This document shows positions 7,185-15,067 of a stretch of DNA of 44,277 nt, piece after piece. Under the pieces are notes generated by a model. It was not told the origin of the DNA, did no database searches, and worked only from the letters and a program-made list of their open reading frames with translations. The position numbers and the translations under genes were made by a program. Each line of letters starts with the position of its first letter. Within the stretch, counting starts at the first letter, position 1. Source of the stretch: Aequorivita viscosa (GTDB taxonomy: Bacteria > Bacteroidota > Bacteroidia > Flavobacteriales > Flavobacteriaceae); contig NZ_FNNS01000027.1 in the NCBI RefSeq assembly GCF_900106795.1, forward strand, positions 1 through 44,277, in the 5' to 3' direction.

Positions 7185-8225
7185 TTATTTGGTTAATATG
7201 GTTGCTCCCCAAGTAAAACCGATTCCAAAACCGGCTACTAAGATTTTATGTTCTTTTCTTATTTTTTCTTGATCGACCATTTCTTTTAAAGCAATTGGAA
7301 TTGTTGCTGAAACGGTATTCCCGACTTCTTCAATTGAATTGATGAATTTCTCTTTCGGTATTTTCATGCGTTTCCGAAGAAATTCGAGCATCGATCCATT
7401 TGCTTGATGAAATACAAAATAATCGATATCTTCAATGTTCATTTGGTTTTTTTCCAAAACAGCTTTAACCAATTTTGGGACACGCCTGATTGCAAATAAA
7501 AATATTTTTGCGCTATCCATCCGCAATCGTCCCCACTTTAAACCCGACGGAATATCTTCATATTGCTTAAGATATGGAATATCTGCCGGGTTTTTGGTTG
7601 CAGATCGTTCAACGAATAAATGGCTTTCGCCACTGCCGTCGGTTCCAAAAACAAAATCGCTTATTGAAGTGTTTATTCCGTCTTTTTTTTGTTCGGAAGA
7701 TATTAAACAGGCTGCTGCGGCATCACTGAATATACTGCTCAGTTCAATATCTTCTGGGTGGATTACCCTTGTGGTAACATCGGAAGTGATAAGTAAAACG
7801 TTTTTTGCCAATCCCGCCATAATTACAGCTTTCGCAATGCTCAATCCATAGACCCAACCGGTGCATCCTTGAAGAATATCCAAAGTGCCAATATCTTGTT
7901 CGAGCCCTAAGTCTTGTTGCATAATAGCCGCTGTAGAAGGCCCTTTGTATTCGAAGGCTTCACTTACGAAAATCAAATAGTCTACCGTAGCTCTATCAAT
8001 GTTCCATTCGTCTAAAAGTTTGTTGGCGGCTCTATTTCCCAAATCCTTTGCGGAGTCTTCAAGATTGGCGATATATCGCTTCTTTATTCCGCATTTTTGA
8101 AAAATAGATTCGGGTGTAATTTCAAGGGAAGCATCGCCGCCGTATTCCAAATACTTTTCTATTATAAATTCATTGTTAACTGAATTATTTGGAAAATAAT
8201 ATGATATGGCGTTGAGGTATATCAA
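7185..8225 (-). CDS. 3-oxoacyl-ACP synthase III-like condensing enzyme (KAS III copy 2)
   Basis: First gene of the operon, 346 residues. It is a FabH-type enzyme with Cys121 in LQGCTGWVYGL, His273 in FHQANGSML and Asn303 in VGNTVSATIP, so the Cys-His-Asn triad is intact. The C-terminus AGFGIGFTWGATIL is the usual KAS III ending. It is clearly related to the other ketosynthase but quite diverged from it, so this is not a recent duplication. One copy may use an acetyl-type starter and the other extend the first product, or the two may form a heterodimer. A -7 promoter element lies at 8262-8269. The family is certain; the division of labour is inferred. Confidence 0.86.
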   Translation of the reverse strand: MIYLNAISYYFPNNSVNNEFIIEKYLEYGGDASLEITPESIFQKCGIKKRYIANLEDSAKDLGNRAANKLLDEWNIDRATVDYLIFVSEAFEYKGPSTAAIMQQDLGLEQDIGTLDILQGCTGWVYGLSIAKAVIMAGLAKNVLLITSDVTTRVIHPEDIELSSIFSDAAAACLISSEQKKDGINTSISDFVFGTDGSGESHLFVERSATKNPADIPYLKQYEDIPSGLKWGRLRMDSAKIFLFAIRRVPKLVKAVLEKNQMNIEDIDYFVFHQANGSMLEFLRKRMKIPKEKFINSIEEVGNTVSATIPIALKEMVDQEKIRKEHKILVAGFGIGFTWGATILTK

Positions 8226-8261
8226 TTTTTATCAGGTTTGGGATGCTTCTAATTATGAATC

Positions 8262-8269
8262 CAAATATA
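8262..8269 (-). promoter_or_regulatory. Candidate -7 element for the acyl-synthase operon
   Basis: On the minus strand the sequence is TATATTTG, an exact TAnnTTTG match, about 37 bases before the ATG at 8225. No matching -33 element was seen at the standard spacing. Confidence 0.45.
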
Positions 8270-8373
8270 AGTAACCATACAATTTTATGAATGTTTTTGA
8301 GTGGCTAAAATTTACATTGTAAAGGCTGTTTTCAATTTCTGCGTATATTTACCGTTATCAACCACCTTCAAAT

Positions 8374-10263
8374 ATGTCAAAGAATCATTCTAAGCTAATT
8401 GGCTACTTAATTGTAGGACTTTGCTTTCTTATTTATGGAAATTCATTATTGAATAATTATGGTTTTGACGATGAGTACGTTATTGTAAATAACGAAAAGG
8501 TGGCGAAAGGGATTTCGGGAATATCAGCACTTTTTAAGTCAAAAAATATTGAATCTGTCGATCAGGGTTATGGGTATCGGCCTGTAACGTTGACTTCTTT
8601 TGCAGTTGAGCATCAGATATTTGGAGCCATACCGTTTGTTAGTCATCTTATCAATCTACTTCTTTATATTCTTACCTGCTTATTAATTTTTAAGATTTTA
8701 AATTCACTTTTTAAAAACAATCATTGGTTGCTGCCATTGGTAATTACCGTTCTTTTTATAGTACATCCCATTCATACAGAAGTGGTGAGTAGCGTTAAAT
8801 CCAGGGATGAGCTGTTGTGCTTCCTGTTTGCTTTGTTGGCTATGGCAAGTGCCATTAAATACGCTCGCAAGCAACATTGGGGTTGGCTTGCGGGAGTTTT
8901 TGTTTTTATGGTATTGTCGTTTTTGTCTAAATTATCTTCGCTTACTTTCTTGGCGATAATTCCGTTGACCATTTACTTTTTCGAAAATGTAAACTGGAAG
9001 GTGCATTTGAAGATTGTTGTCGCTTCGTTGTTGCCACTTATTATTTTTAGGCTTATAAATACTCAACTTATTGAGAGTTCCGGAAGCAGAAGTCTGCTGT
9101 TTATTGAAAACCCTCTGTTTGTGAATGGAGCAAGCTTTATTGAAAGGATTCCGATGGCATTTTATTCGGTGTTTTATTATATCAAATTGCTTTTTGTGCC
9201 GCATCCGTTGTTAAGTTATTACGGGTACGACCACGTGAGCATCGTTGGGTGGGAGCATTTATATGTGTGGCTTGGAATGCTAGTTGTGATTCCGCTTGCA
9301 ATTCTTACAATTTGGAAACTAAAAACCAAATCGGTTTTGGTGTATGGGTTGGCGTTCTTTTTTATAACCATTTCTATGTATGCAAACCTTGTAAAGCCAG
9401 CTGTGGGTATTATTGCAGAACGGTTTGCGTACATCCCTTCTTTGGGATTTTGTATTGTGGTGGGTTGGTTATTGCTGAAATTGAGCAAAATTGACATCAC
9501 TTTAAAAGAAGAAGTGCGTATTCCTAAGTTGAATTATGTTTTTTGGGGAATTACAGGGCTTATTGTTTTGGCTGGTTCGGCGAAGACCTTTTCTAGGAAT
9601 TTAGATTGGTACGATTTGCAAACCTTAGTAACACGAGACATTGAAGTTGCTCCAAAATCTGTTAAGTTGAATATGCTTTTGGCAAACGATTTATTTGGTA
9701 AAGTATCGGCGAAAGAGCTGAAGCAAACTGAAAAGGATTCGTTGATTGAAAGAAGCATTTTTTACTACAAACAAGCGCTCGAAACCTACCCAATTCATAC
9801 GGCTGCGCATAATAACCTTGGGATTCTTTATAGTTTGGAAGGGGATTTGAAAGAGTCGCACCAACACCTGATAGAAGCGAGTAGGGGTGATGCGCCAGAT
9901 TTTAAAACTTTTTATAATCTTGGCTTGTCTTACCGTGCAAATGGCGATCCGGATAAGGCTATTGAGACGCTAAAGAAGTCTATTGCGTTGAACCCGAAGA
10001 GTGTGGAAGCCTATCAGAACTTGATGTACATTCAGTTTGAGAATGAGCATTATGAAGATGCCATGGAAACCAATATTACGATGTTTCGGATATTTCCGAA
10101 GAATAGACCTGGGGTTTTTGAAATAGGGCAGAAGATGGTTGCCAAAACCCACGGCCCAAATTCAACGTATTATTTAGATTTACTGCTTTCTAAGAAGCTG
10201 ATTACTCCTAAAATGTATGAAACCTTCAAAAAGCAGTCGAATCCTTCTTTGATGGGGGGTTAA
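8374..10263 (+). CDS. TMTC-like polytopic membrane glycosyltransferase (GT-C fold) with C-terminal TPRs
   Basis: The protein has 629 residues. Its N-terminal 390 or so residues are a multi-helix membrane domain. An early luminal acidic motif, NYGFDDEYVIVNN, fits the catalytic loop of GT-C enzymes. The segment HPIHTEVVSSVKSRDELL is characteristic of the TMTC family (DUF1736 region). From about residue 450 there are TPR units, for example YPIHTAAHNNLGILYSLEGD and TFYNLGLSYRANGDPDKAIE. Eukaryotic TMTC proteins O-mannosylate cadherins. Bacterial members are mostly uncharacterised and should take a sugar from a polyprenyl-phosphate donor on the outer face of the inner membrane. It lies divergent to the acyl-synthase operon, whose GtrB-like enzyme could supply such a donor. 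A near-consensus -7 (TATATTTA) is at 8344-8351. Confidence 0.75.
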   Translation: MSKNHSKLIGYLIVGLCFLIYGNSLLNNYGFDDEYVIVNNEKVAKGISGISALFKSKNIESVDQGYGYRPVTLTSFAVEHQIFGAIPFVSHLINLLLYILTCLLIFKILNSLFKNNHWLLPLVITVLFIVHPIHTEVVSSVKSRDELLCFLFALLAMASAIKYARKQHWGWLAGVFVFMVLSFLSKLSSLTFLAIIPLTIYFFENVNWKVHLKIVVASLLPLIIFRLINTQLIESSGSRSLLFIENPLFVNGASFIERIPMAFYSVFYYIKLLFVPHPLLSYYGYDHVSIVGWEHLYVWLGMLVVIPLAILTIWKLKTKSVLVYGLAFFFITISMYANLVKPAVGIIAERFAYIPSLGFCIVVGWLLLKLSKIDITLKEEVRIPKLNYVFWGITGLIVLAGSAKTFSRNLDWYDLQTLVTRDIEVAPKSVKLNMLLANDLFGKVSAKELKQTEKDSLIERSIFYYKQALETYPIHTAAHNNLGILYSLEGDLKESHQHLIEASRGDAPDFKTFYNLGLSYRANGDPDKAIETLKKSIALNPKSVEAYQNLMYIQFENEHYEDAMETNITMFRIFPKNRPGVFEIGQKMVAKTHGPNSTYYLDLLLSKKLITPKMYETFKKQSNPSLMGG

Positions 10264-10596
10264 TTGTGGGGTTTTGTTGTTTGGGGTTTGTTGTTTATTT
10301 CTTTTTGTTGATGAAGTTTTGGATTTACTTGTGAGGACAAGGCTGGGATTGCTTGTGCCAGCTAAAGAGTTAGTGATGTGATTGTAAGAATGAAAAAGCA
10401 CACTTTATGAGGTTGTCCCTAAGAAAAATTGTATACACCCAAAAGCGGTCAATGCCCGTGAGAAACTAGGGCATTATTTTAAATCAGTTCCTAACGATCT
10501 ATGAAAAAAGGGTCAGACTTTAAAAAGTCTAACCCCTGTTATTTTAAAACTTACACACTTAGCGGGATAGTGTCTTATCCTTACCAAAAATACTCT
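10264..10596. other. Gene-free stretch with two hairpins
   Basis: No convincing reading frame is present. An inverted repeat AATGCCC...GGGCATT at 10451-10475 is followed by ATTTT and could end transcription from the membrane glycosyltransferase. A stronger hairpin serving the opposite strand lies at 10504-10535. Positions 10400-10500 resemble neither neighbour and may be the remains of an inserted element, but nothing specific can be recognised. Confidence 0.5.
10504..10535 (-). terminator. Rho-independent terminator of the lipoprotein gene
   Basis: The stem is GGGT-c-AGACTTT paired with AAAGTCT-a-ACCC, with one mismatch and a very short loop. On the minus strand it is followed by TTTTTT. 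It lies about 60 bases past the stop codon at 10597. Confidence 0.65.
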
Positions 10597-11295
10597 TTAA
10601 TTAAATTGTGGATCTCCTGTAGTTAAAACGTTGTAAATCTGTATTCCTTCGAGAGCTTTTAAGGTGATTCCTTCTTTGGAAATTCCTGAAGTCAAAGTTC
10701 GGTACATTGAATTTGCCAAGTTATTTACCTTTTGATTTCCCATGAATCTAATGATGTCTTTTGTTTCATTTACTATTTTCTGTGAATCATAGTCTTCCGC
10801 AATTTTATAATCATTCCAGTCTTTTTGATTTATTTCATAAGTTATGTCATCGAATTCTACAAGAAAGACTCCTCGTTCTTTAAGCTCTTCAAGATAGGCT
10901 ATTCTTTCAGCCTCTTCTTCCATTCTAATCATTTCTGCAACCTCTCTTTTTAATCTCAACTCCTCTTCATACGCAATTTTAGCTTCTTCAATTGAATCTA
11001 GCCTTTTCTTTTCTATTAGCCTTTTTCTTTCCTGCTCTATTTCTTGTTTTACTTTTTCTTCACTGGCATATTGTTCTGAAACCTCACTGTCAAACGAATT
11101 TAACTTCAGTTTTAATTCTGATATTTGTTCCACTCCAGTTCCTTGGTTTATCGTTCCATCTAAAATCTTATCTTGAATTTTTGCTATTTCATCATTAATA
11201 TCTCTGTATTCTTTTACTTTATCATCGAAAGATGTACAAGAGCTAAAGGAGGTTACAACAAGCGTTATTACTATTAGAACTTTAATAATTCTCAT
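10597..11295 (-). CDS. Putative lipoprotein with a central coiled coil, unknown function
   Basis: The protein has 232 residues. An N-terminal signal peptide ends in the lipobox FSSC, with Cys20 as the lipidation site, so it should be anchored to a membrane facing the periplasm or the surface. Residues of about 30-145 are charged and heptad-like (EEKVKQEIEQERKRLIEKKR and following), predicting a long coiled coil. The C-terminal 80 residues look like a small folded domain. I do not recognise a family. It lies downstream of the TM2-protein gene, and both genes carry the same hairpin element 110-150 bases before their start codons, which suggests shared regulation. Confidence 0.72.
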   Translation of the reverse strand: MRIIKVLIVITLVVTSFSSCTSFDDKVKEYRDINDEIAKIQDKILDGTINQGTGVEQISELKLKLNSFDSEVSEQYASEEKVKQEIEQERKRLIEKKRLDSIEEAKIAYEEELRLKREVAEMIRMEEEAERIAYLEELKERGVFLVEFDDITYEINQKDWNDYKIAEDYDSQKIVNETKDIIRFMGNQKVNNLANSMYRTLTSGISKEGITLKALEGIQIYNVLTTGDPQFN

Positions 11296-11387
11296 AATTT
11301 TAATTTTTCTGGTTAACGTAAATACTTTTTTGCTTCGACATTAATATTTGATATTTCTTCATTGAAATATCCTTATCCTCGAAACTA

Positions 11388-11449
11388 TTTTTCAATATAG
11401 ATAAACAAGACCACCTCCCTCTAAACTTATGGAAGGCGAGAGAGGGGCC
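11388..11449 (-). repeat. Duplicated hairpin element, copy A (upstream of the lipoprotein gene)
   Basis: Arms are CCTCCCTC (11414-11421) and GAGAGAGG (11438-11445) around a loop containing CTTATGG. The one non-Watson-Crick position is C/A in plus-strand RNA but U-G in minus-strand RNA, so the fold is intact only in the transcript of the neighbouring minus-strand genes. T-rich sequence (TGGTCTTGTTT) follows on the minus strand. Its partner copy lies at 11940-11996. It could be a terminator, an attenuator or a 5'-UTR element. Confidence 0.6.
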
Positions 11450-11506
11450 ATTAGTTTTGACATTGTTGTGAATACAGTTTGTTTAAGATATACTCTAATC
11501 TTATTA

Positions 11507-11806
11507 CTATGAGTTTCCTCTAGCCGCAGCAATCATTGCCATTTGTCTAGCTTGATCGTCATTACGCTCTCTTTTATCAATTTCGTCTATTTGACGATAT
11601 ATATTGGCGTTGTGGGCTTCGACTTTACTGGACATAGTAAAAAGGTCTATTAAGCCCCAGACACCTAGTCCTCCGAGGGTGAACCAGAATAGGAATTGTA
11701 GCCCCCATTTGCCGAGATAGGCGTAGTGGGTTCCAAATAGAAAGAAGAACAGTATATAGGCTGTACTTGTTGACTTGATCTGAGATTGAAGATGATGTTT
11801 GGTCAT
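11507..11806 (-). CDS. TM2 domain-containing membrane protein
   Basis: The protein has 99 residues. Two hydrophobic helices, FFFLFGTHYAYLGKWG and FLFWFTLGGLGVWGLIDLF, form a TM2 domain with the usual G-x-H/F-Y-x-G-K-x-G-x-x-Q-hydrophobic pattern and the G-x-W-x-x-I-D terminal motif. The C-terminal 40 residues are hydrophilic and charged, probably cytoplasmic. TM2 proteins occur widely in Bacteroidetes and have no settled function. It is followed on the same strand by a coiled-coil lipoprotein gene. Copies of a shared hairpin lie upstream of each. Confidence 0.8.
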   Translation of the reverse strand: MTKHHLQSQIKSTSTAYILFFFLFGTHYAYLGKWGLQFLFWFTLGGLGVWGLIDLFTMSSKVEAHNANIYRQIDEIDKRERNDDQARQMAMIAAARGNS

Positions 11807-11939
11807 AATTTTATTTTTTAAGGTTAATGAGTTGATAAACTCGGTTTTAAATTGTTTGGTTATATTTTGGTTAAAAGTCTTTAATTCTATCCAGTCTTTT
11901 TTGAGGTTTCCCGTAATCAGGCAATTTTTCCATCAATAT

Positions 11940-11996
11940 GTTTTTCAAAAACAAAACCACCTCCCCCTAAAACTTATGGAAACACGAGGGAGGGGC
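11940..11996 (-). repeat. Duplicated hairpin element, copy B (upstream of the TM2 gene)
   Basis: It matches copy A over roughly 55 bases, including CCACCTCCC, CTTATGGAA and GAGGGGC. Arms are CCTCCCCC (11960-11967) and GAGGGAGG (11986-11993). As in copy A, the single imperfect pair becomes U-G only in minus-strand RNA, but at a different stem position. On the minus strand the stem is followed by TGGTTTTGTTTTTG. It lies about 150 bases before the TM2 start codon. Confidence 0.6.
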
Positions 11997-12258
11997 TTTT
12001 AATTTTGGAAGTTCGCTCTTGCTATAGTTTTTAATTAAAGCTTATTAGCGACTTGCTTACTTCCTTATGGGATCAAATGTAGGTTGATGTTTTGGTATAT
12101 TTTTACGGGTTTCCGTAGAATGCGATATTTTTTAAAAAATCTAGGTAATTTTTCACTTTTGCGCGGTTTCTGAAGAAGGAGAGTTTGAACGCTTTACAGA
12201 GCTCAAATACCAATAATGTTCAATTAATTGAAGAAGTAAGAATTGGAGTAAAAGAAAG

Positions 12259-12287
12259 CCCTTCCAAAGTTTAAAACTCTGGAAGGG
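12259..12287 (-). terminator. Terminator after atpG
   Basis: The stem is CCCTTCCAaAGTTT paired with AAACTcTGGAAGGG around a minimal loop. On the minus strand it is followed by CTTTCTTTT. It lies 64 bases beyond the atpG stop and closes the long minus-strand atp transcript. Confidence 0.75.
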
Positions 12288-12350
12288 TTCAATAATTTTA
12301 TAAAAACTAAGGTAGCTAGGTGTTTCTACATTTGGCGAAACTTACCGAAG

Positions 12351-13220
12351 CTATCCTGCCAATGCTTCTGCACCACCAACAATCTCTAGGATTTCGTTGG
12401 TAATTGCTGCTTGACGTGCTTTGTTGTATTGTAATTTTAAGGCATCTCGAAGTTCGGTGGCGTTGTCTGTTGCTTTGTGCATTGCAGTCATACGTGCGCC
12501 GTGCTCACTTGCTACACTATCACGAAGAGCTTTGAACAATTGTGTTTTTAGGCTCTTAGGAATTAATGCTTCTACAATTTCTTCTTTTGATGGTTCAAAA
12601 AGATAGAAGGTATCTGATGTGTCTGCTTCTTCTATGTTTTGTGCAGGCATAATTGGTAAAAACTGCTCAGTCATTACAATTTGAGTCGCTGCATTTTTAA
12701 AGCTATTGTAAACTAATACAATTTTATCGTAGGTTCCTTCTGAATAGAGTTGCATTAACTTTTCAGCAATTTCGGAAGTGGTTTCAAAGGAAAGGTTGTC
12801 GAAAATATCGTTGTTATTTTCTAAAATGGTGTTTCCTTTCTTTAGGATGTCATTTCCTTTCTTTCCTAAGGTCATAAAGTCAACCTGCTTTCCAGCGTAG
12901 GTGTTACCGACCAAATTACGAGCTTCTTTAACGATATTACTGTTAAAAGCTCCGGCCAATCCACGGTTGCTAGTTATTGCAACAACCAAAACCTTGTTTA
13001 CTTCTCGTTGTTCTGAATATTTCCCTCCTGCATTCTCCTCAAGAGTGGCACTCAGATTCTGTAGTAATTCAGTAAGTTTTTCAGAATAGGGACGCATCGC
13101 CGTAATTGCATCTTGTGCTTTCTTCAACTTTGCAGCAGATACCATTTTCATGGCGCTTGTTATCTGCATCGTAGAGCTTACGGATGATATTCTGTTACGT
13201 ATTTCCTTAAGATTTGCCAT
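12351..13220 (-). CDS. atpG: ATP synthase F1 gamma subunit
   Basis: This is the central rotor stalk of F1, which couples proton flow through Fo to catalysis in the alpha/beta ring. The protein has 289 residues, the normal length. It shows the N-terminal helix MANLKEIRNRISSVSSTMQI followed by SAMKMVSAAKLKKA, and the C-terminal helix RQAAITNEILEIVGGAEAL, both diagnostic for the family. It is the last gene of the atp cluster, 79 bases after atpA, with an inverted repeat in that gap and a terminator downstream. The usual next genes, atpD (beta) and atpC (epsilon), are absent here, as is common in Bacteroidetes, where they sit elsewhere. Confidence 0.97.
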   Translation of the reverse strand: MANLKEIRNRISSVSSTMQITSAMKMVSAAKLKKAQDAITAMRPYSEKLTELLQNLSATLEENAGGKYSEQREVNKVLVVAITSNRGLAGAFNSNIVKEARNLVGNTYAGKQVDFMTLGKKGNDILKKGNTILENNNDIFDNLSFETTSEIAEKLMQLYSEGTYDKIVLVYNSFKNAATQIVMTEQFLPIMPAQNIEEADTSDTFYLFEPSKEEIVEALIPKSLKTQLFKALRDSVASEHGARMTAMHKATDNATELRDALKLQYNKARQAAITNEILEIVGGAEALAG

Positions 13221-13236
13221 TTTTATTTATTGTAAC

Positions 13237-13295
13237 TCTGTGTTCTCTGTGTCTCTGTGGTGCAAAAAAACCACGAAGACACAGGGGTCACGGAG
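13237..13295. repeat. Imperfect palindrome between atpA and atpG
   Basis: The left arm contains CTGTGTCTCTGTGG and the right arm CCACGAAGACACAG, with weaker pairing extending outward and a short A-rich loop. It fills most of the 79-base gap. Similar CTGTGTCTCTGTGG palindromes are, from memory, dispersed in many bacterial genomes. It could stabilise or process the mRNA between the two genes. Confidence 0.6.
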
Positions 13296-13299
13296 ATTT

Positions 13300-14880
13300 T
13301 TACTTCTTATATTTCGCTGAAAGATCCTTAGCAACAGATGTCATTACATCAATTGCGTCATCAGTAAGCTTACCTGCTTTTAGAGCATCCAAAGTGTCTC
13401 TGTGCTTTAGGTTAAGCATTTCTAGATAATCTCTTTCAAATTCCTTTATCTTGTTTACAGGCACATTACGCATTAAGTTTTTAGAACCTGCATAAATAAT
13501 TGCAATTTGGTCTTCAACTGTATACGGATCGTTTTGCGCTTGTTTTAGAATTTCAACGTTACGTTTTCCTTTTTCAATTACGTTTAAGGTTGCGGCATCT
13601 AGGTCTGAACCAAATTTTGCGAAAGCTTCTAGTTCACGGAAGGCTGCTTGATCTAGTTTTAATGTACCTGCTACTTTTTTCATCGATTTAATCTGCGCGT
13701 TACCACCTACACGAGATACCGAAATACCTACGTTAATAGCCGGACGAACACCAGAGTTAAACAAATCTCCATCCAAGAAAATCTGTCCGTCGGTAATCGA
13801 AATAACGTTAGTTGGAATATAAGCAGAAACGTCACCTGCTTGTGTTTCAATAATTGGAAGTGCTGTTAATGATCCACCCCCTTTCACGATTCCTTTCAAT
13901 GATTCTGGAAGGTCGTTCATTTCTTTTGCAATACCATCATCTGCAATAACCTTAGCAGCACGTTCTAATAATCTTGAGTGCAAGAAGAAAACGTCTCCAG
14001 GGTATGCCTCACGTCCCGGTGGACGACGAAGCAAAAGAGAAACCTCACGGTATGCTACTGCTTGTTTTGAAAGGTCATCATAAATAATTAATGCTGGACG
14101 ACCAGTATCGCGGAAATATTCGCCAATCGCAGCTCCTGCGAAGGGTGCATACACCTGCATAGGCGCAGGGTCTGAAGCGTTAGCAGCTACAATAGTTGTG
14201 TATGCCATTGCGCCTTTTTCTTCCAATACTTGTGCAATGTTCGCAACTGTAGAGGCTTTTTGACCTATGGCAACATATATACAATATACAGGCTCCCCTG
14301 CATCATAAAATTCTTTTTGGTTCAAAATGGTATCGATACAAACAGTGGATTTACCCGTTTGGCGGTCTCCAATAACAAGTTCACGCTGACCACGGCCAAC
14401 AGGAATCATTGCATCGATAGATTTTATACCAGTTTGAAGTGGTTCAGTTACCGGCTGACGGTAAATAACTCCAGGTGCTTTACGCTCTAAAGGCATTTCG
14501 TAAGTTTCGCCAGTGATTGGTCCTTTACCATCAATCGGCGAACCCAGTGTATTAACCACACGGCCAACAATACCTTCACCTACATTAAGAGATGCAATAC
14601 GTTGTGTACGTTTTACTGTTGAACCTTCTCTAATATCTTGAGATGGACCTAAAAGTACAATACCAACGTTGTCTTCTTCTAGGTTCAATACAATACCTTC
14701 GAGGCCACTTTCAAAAGCTACTAATTCGCCATATTGGGCGTTAGAAAGTCCGTATGCCCGAACAATACCGTCACCCACGGTCAATACAGTTCCTACTTCG
14801 TCTAGGGAAGCGGTTGCTTCAAAACCTGTGAGTTGTTGCTTCAAAATTGCTGATACTTCAGCTGGTTTTACTTCTGCCAT
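13300..14880 (-). CDS. atpA: ATP synthase F1 alpha subunit
   Basis: The non-catalytic nucleotide-binding subunit of F1, 526 residues. The Walker A motif GDRQTGKST follows RGQRELVI. The family signature region reads [14 protein letters not shown], and the arginine finger lies in this SVSRVG segment. The N-terminal beta-barrel and the C-terminal helical domain are complete. It sits between atpH (187 bases upstream, with three hairpins in the gap) and atpG. It is slightly longer than E. coli AtpA (513), as usual in Bacteroidetes. Confidence 0.98.
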   Translation of the reverse strand: MAEVKPAEVSAILKQQLTGFEATASLDEVGTVLTVGDGIVRAYGLSNAQYGELVAFESGLEGIVLNLEEDNVGIVLLGPSQDIREGSTVKRTQRIASLNVGEGIVGRVVNTLGSPIDGKGPITGETYEMPLERKAPGVIYRQPVTEPLQTGIKSIDAMIPVGRGQRELVIGDRQTGKSTVCIDTILNQKEFYDAGEPVYCIYVAIGQKASTVANIAQVLEEKGAMAYTTIVAANASDPAPMQVYAPFAGAAIGEYFRDTGRPALIIYDDLSKQAVAYREVSLLLRRPPGREAYPGDVFFLHSRLLERAAKVIADDGIAKEMNDLPESLKGIVKGGGSLTALPIIETQAGDVSAYIPTNVISITDGQIFLDGDLFNSGVRPAINVGISVSRVGGNAQIKSMKKVAGTLKLDQAAFRELEAFAKFGSDLDAATLNVIEKGKRNVEILKQAQNDPYTVEDQIAIIYAGSKNLMRNVPVNKIKEFERDYLEMLNLKHRDTLDALKAGKLTDDAIDVMTSVAKDLSAKYKK

Positions 14881-14980
14881 TTCTTTAGATGTTAGATGTT
14901 AGATTTATGATGTTAGACTAAATCTAATTTCATTTTGATATTTAATTTCGCACTCTACCTTGCGCGGTTACTTTTAACGG

Positions 14981-15062
14981 GGATGCCACAAGGCATCTAT
15001 TGTTGATGTGATACACGATGCATCGTGTATGTGTTGTTGTGGATACACGATGCGTCGTGTAT
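14981..15062. repeat. Cluster of three palindromes between atpH and atpA
   Basis: GATGCC-acaa-GGCATC lies at 14982-14997. A perfect 20-base palindrome built on ATACACGATG lies at 15011-15030. A near-identical second copy with one changed base at its centre lies at 15043-15062. Upstream at 14884-14917 there are also three ATGTTAG repeats. The structures fill most of the 187-base gap inside the atp operon and look like short mobile palindromic repeats. Confidence 0.75.
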
Positions 15063-15067
15063 CTACG

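Larger units (their letters stand above)
11807..12350. other. Gene-free stretch between atpG and the TM2 gene
   Basis: No protein-coding frame of note is present. It holds copy B of the hairpin element (11940-11996), a minus-strand TAnnTTTG match at 12081-12074 (TACATTTG) that could start the TM2 transcript with a long leader, and the atpG terminator at 12259-12287. The rest is AT-rich without visible structure. Confidence 0.5.

Noticed and set aside
7435-7851. A 138-residue plus-strand frame antisense to a KAS III gene
   Set aside because: The opposite strand encodes a full KAS III with all catalytic residues. The frame has no recognisable motif and is a shadow.
3586-8225. Aryl polyene, flexirubin or ordinary fatty acid synthesis cluster
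   Set aside because: No dehydratase, KAS I/II chain-length factor pair, ammonia lyase or thioesterase is present; the GNAT, glycosyltransferase and aminotransferase neighbours point to a glycan instead.
10402-10500. Insertion sequence remnant after the TMTC-like gene
   Set aside because: No transposase-like translation in any frame and no clear terminal repeats; only a weak hairpin is visible.
14981-15062. CRISPR-like array
   Set aside because: Only two near-identical palindromes 12 bases apart, with no regular spacers and no cas genes.
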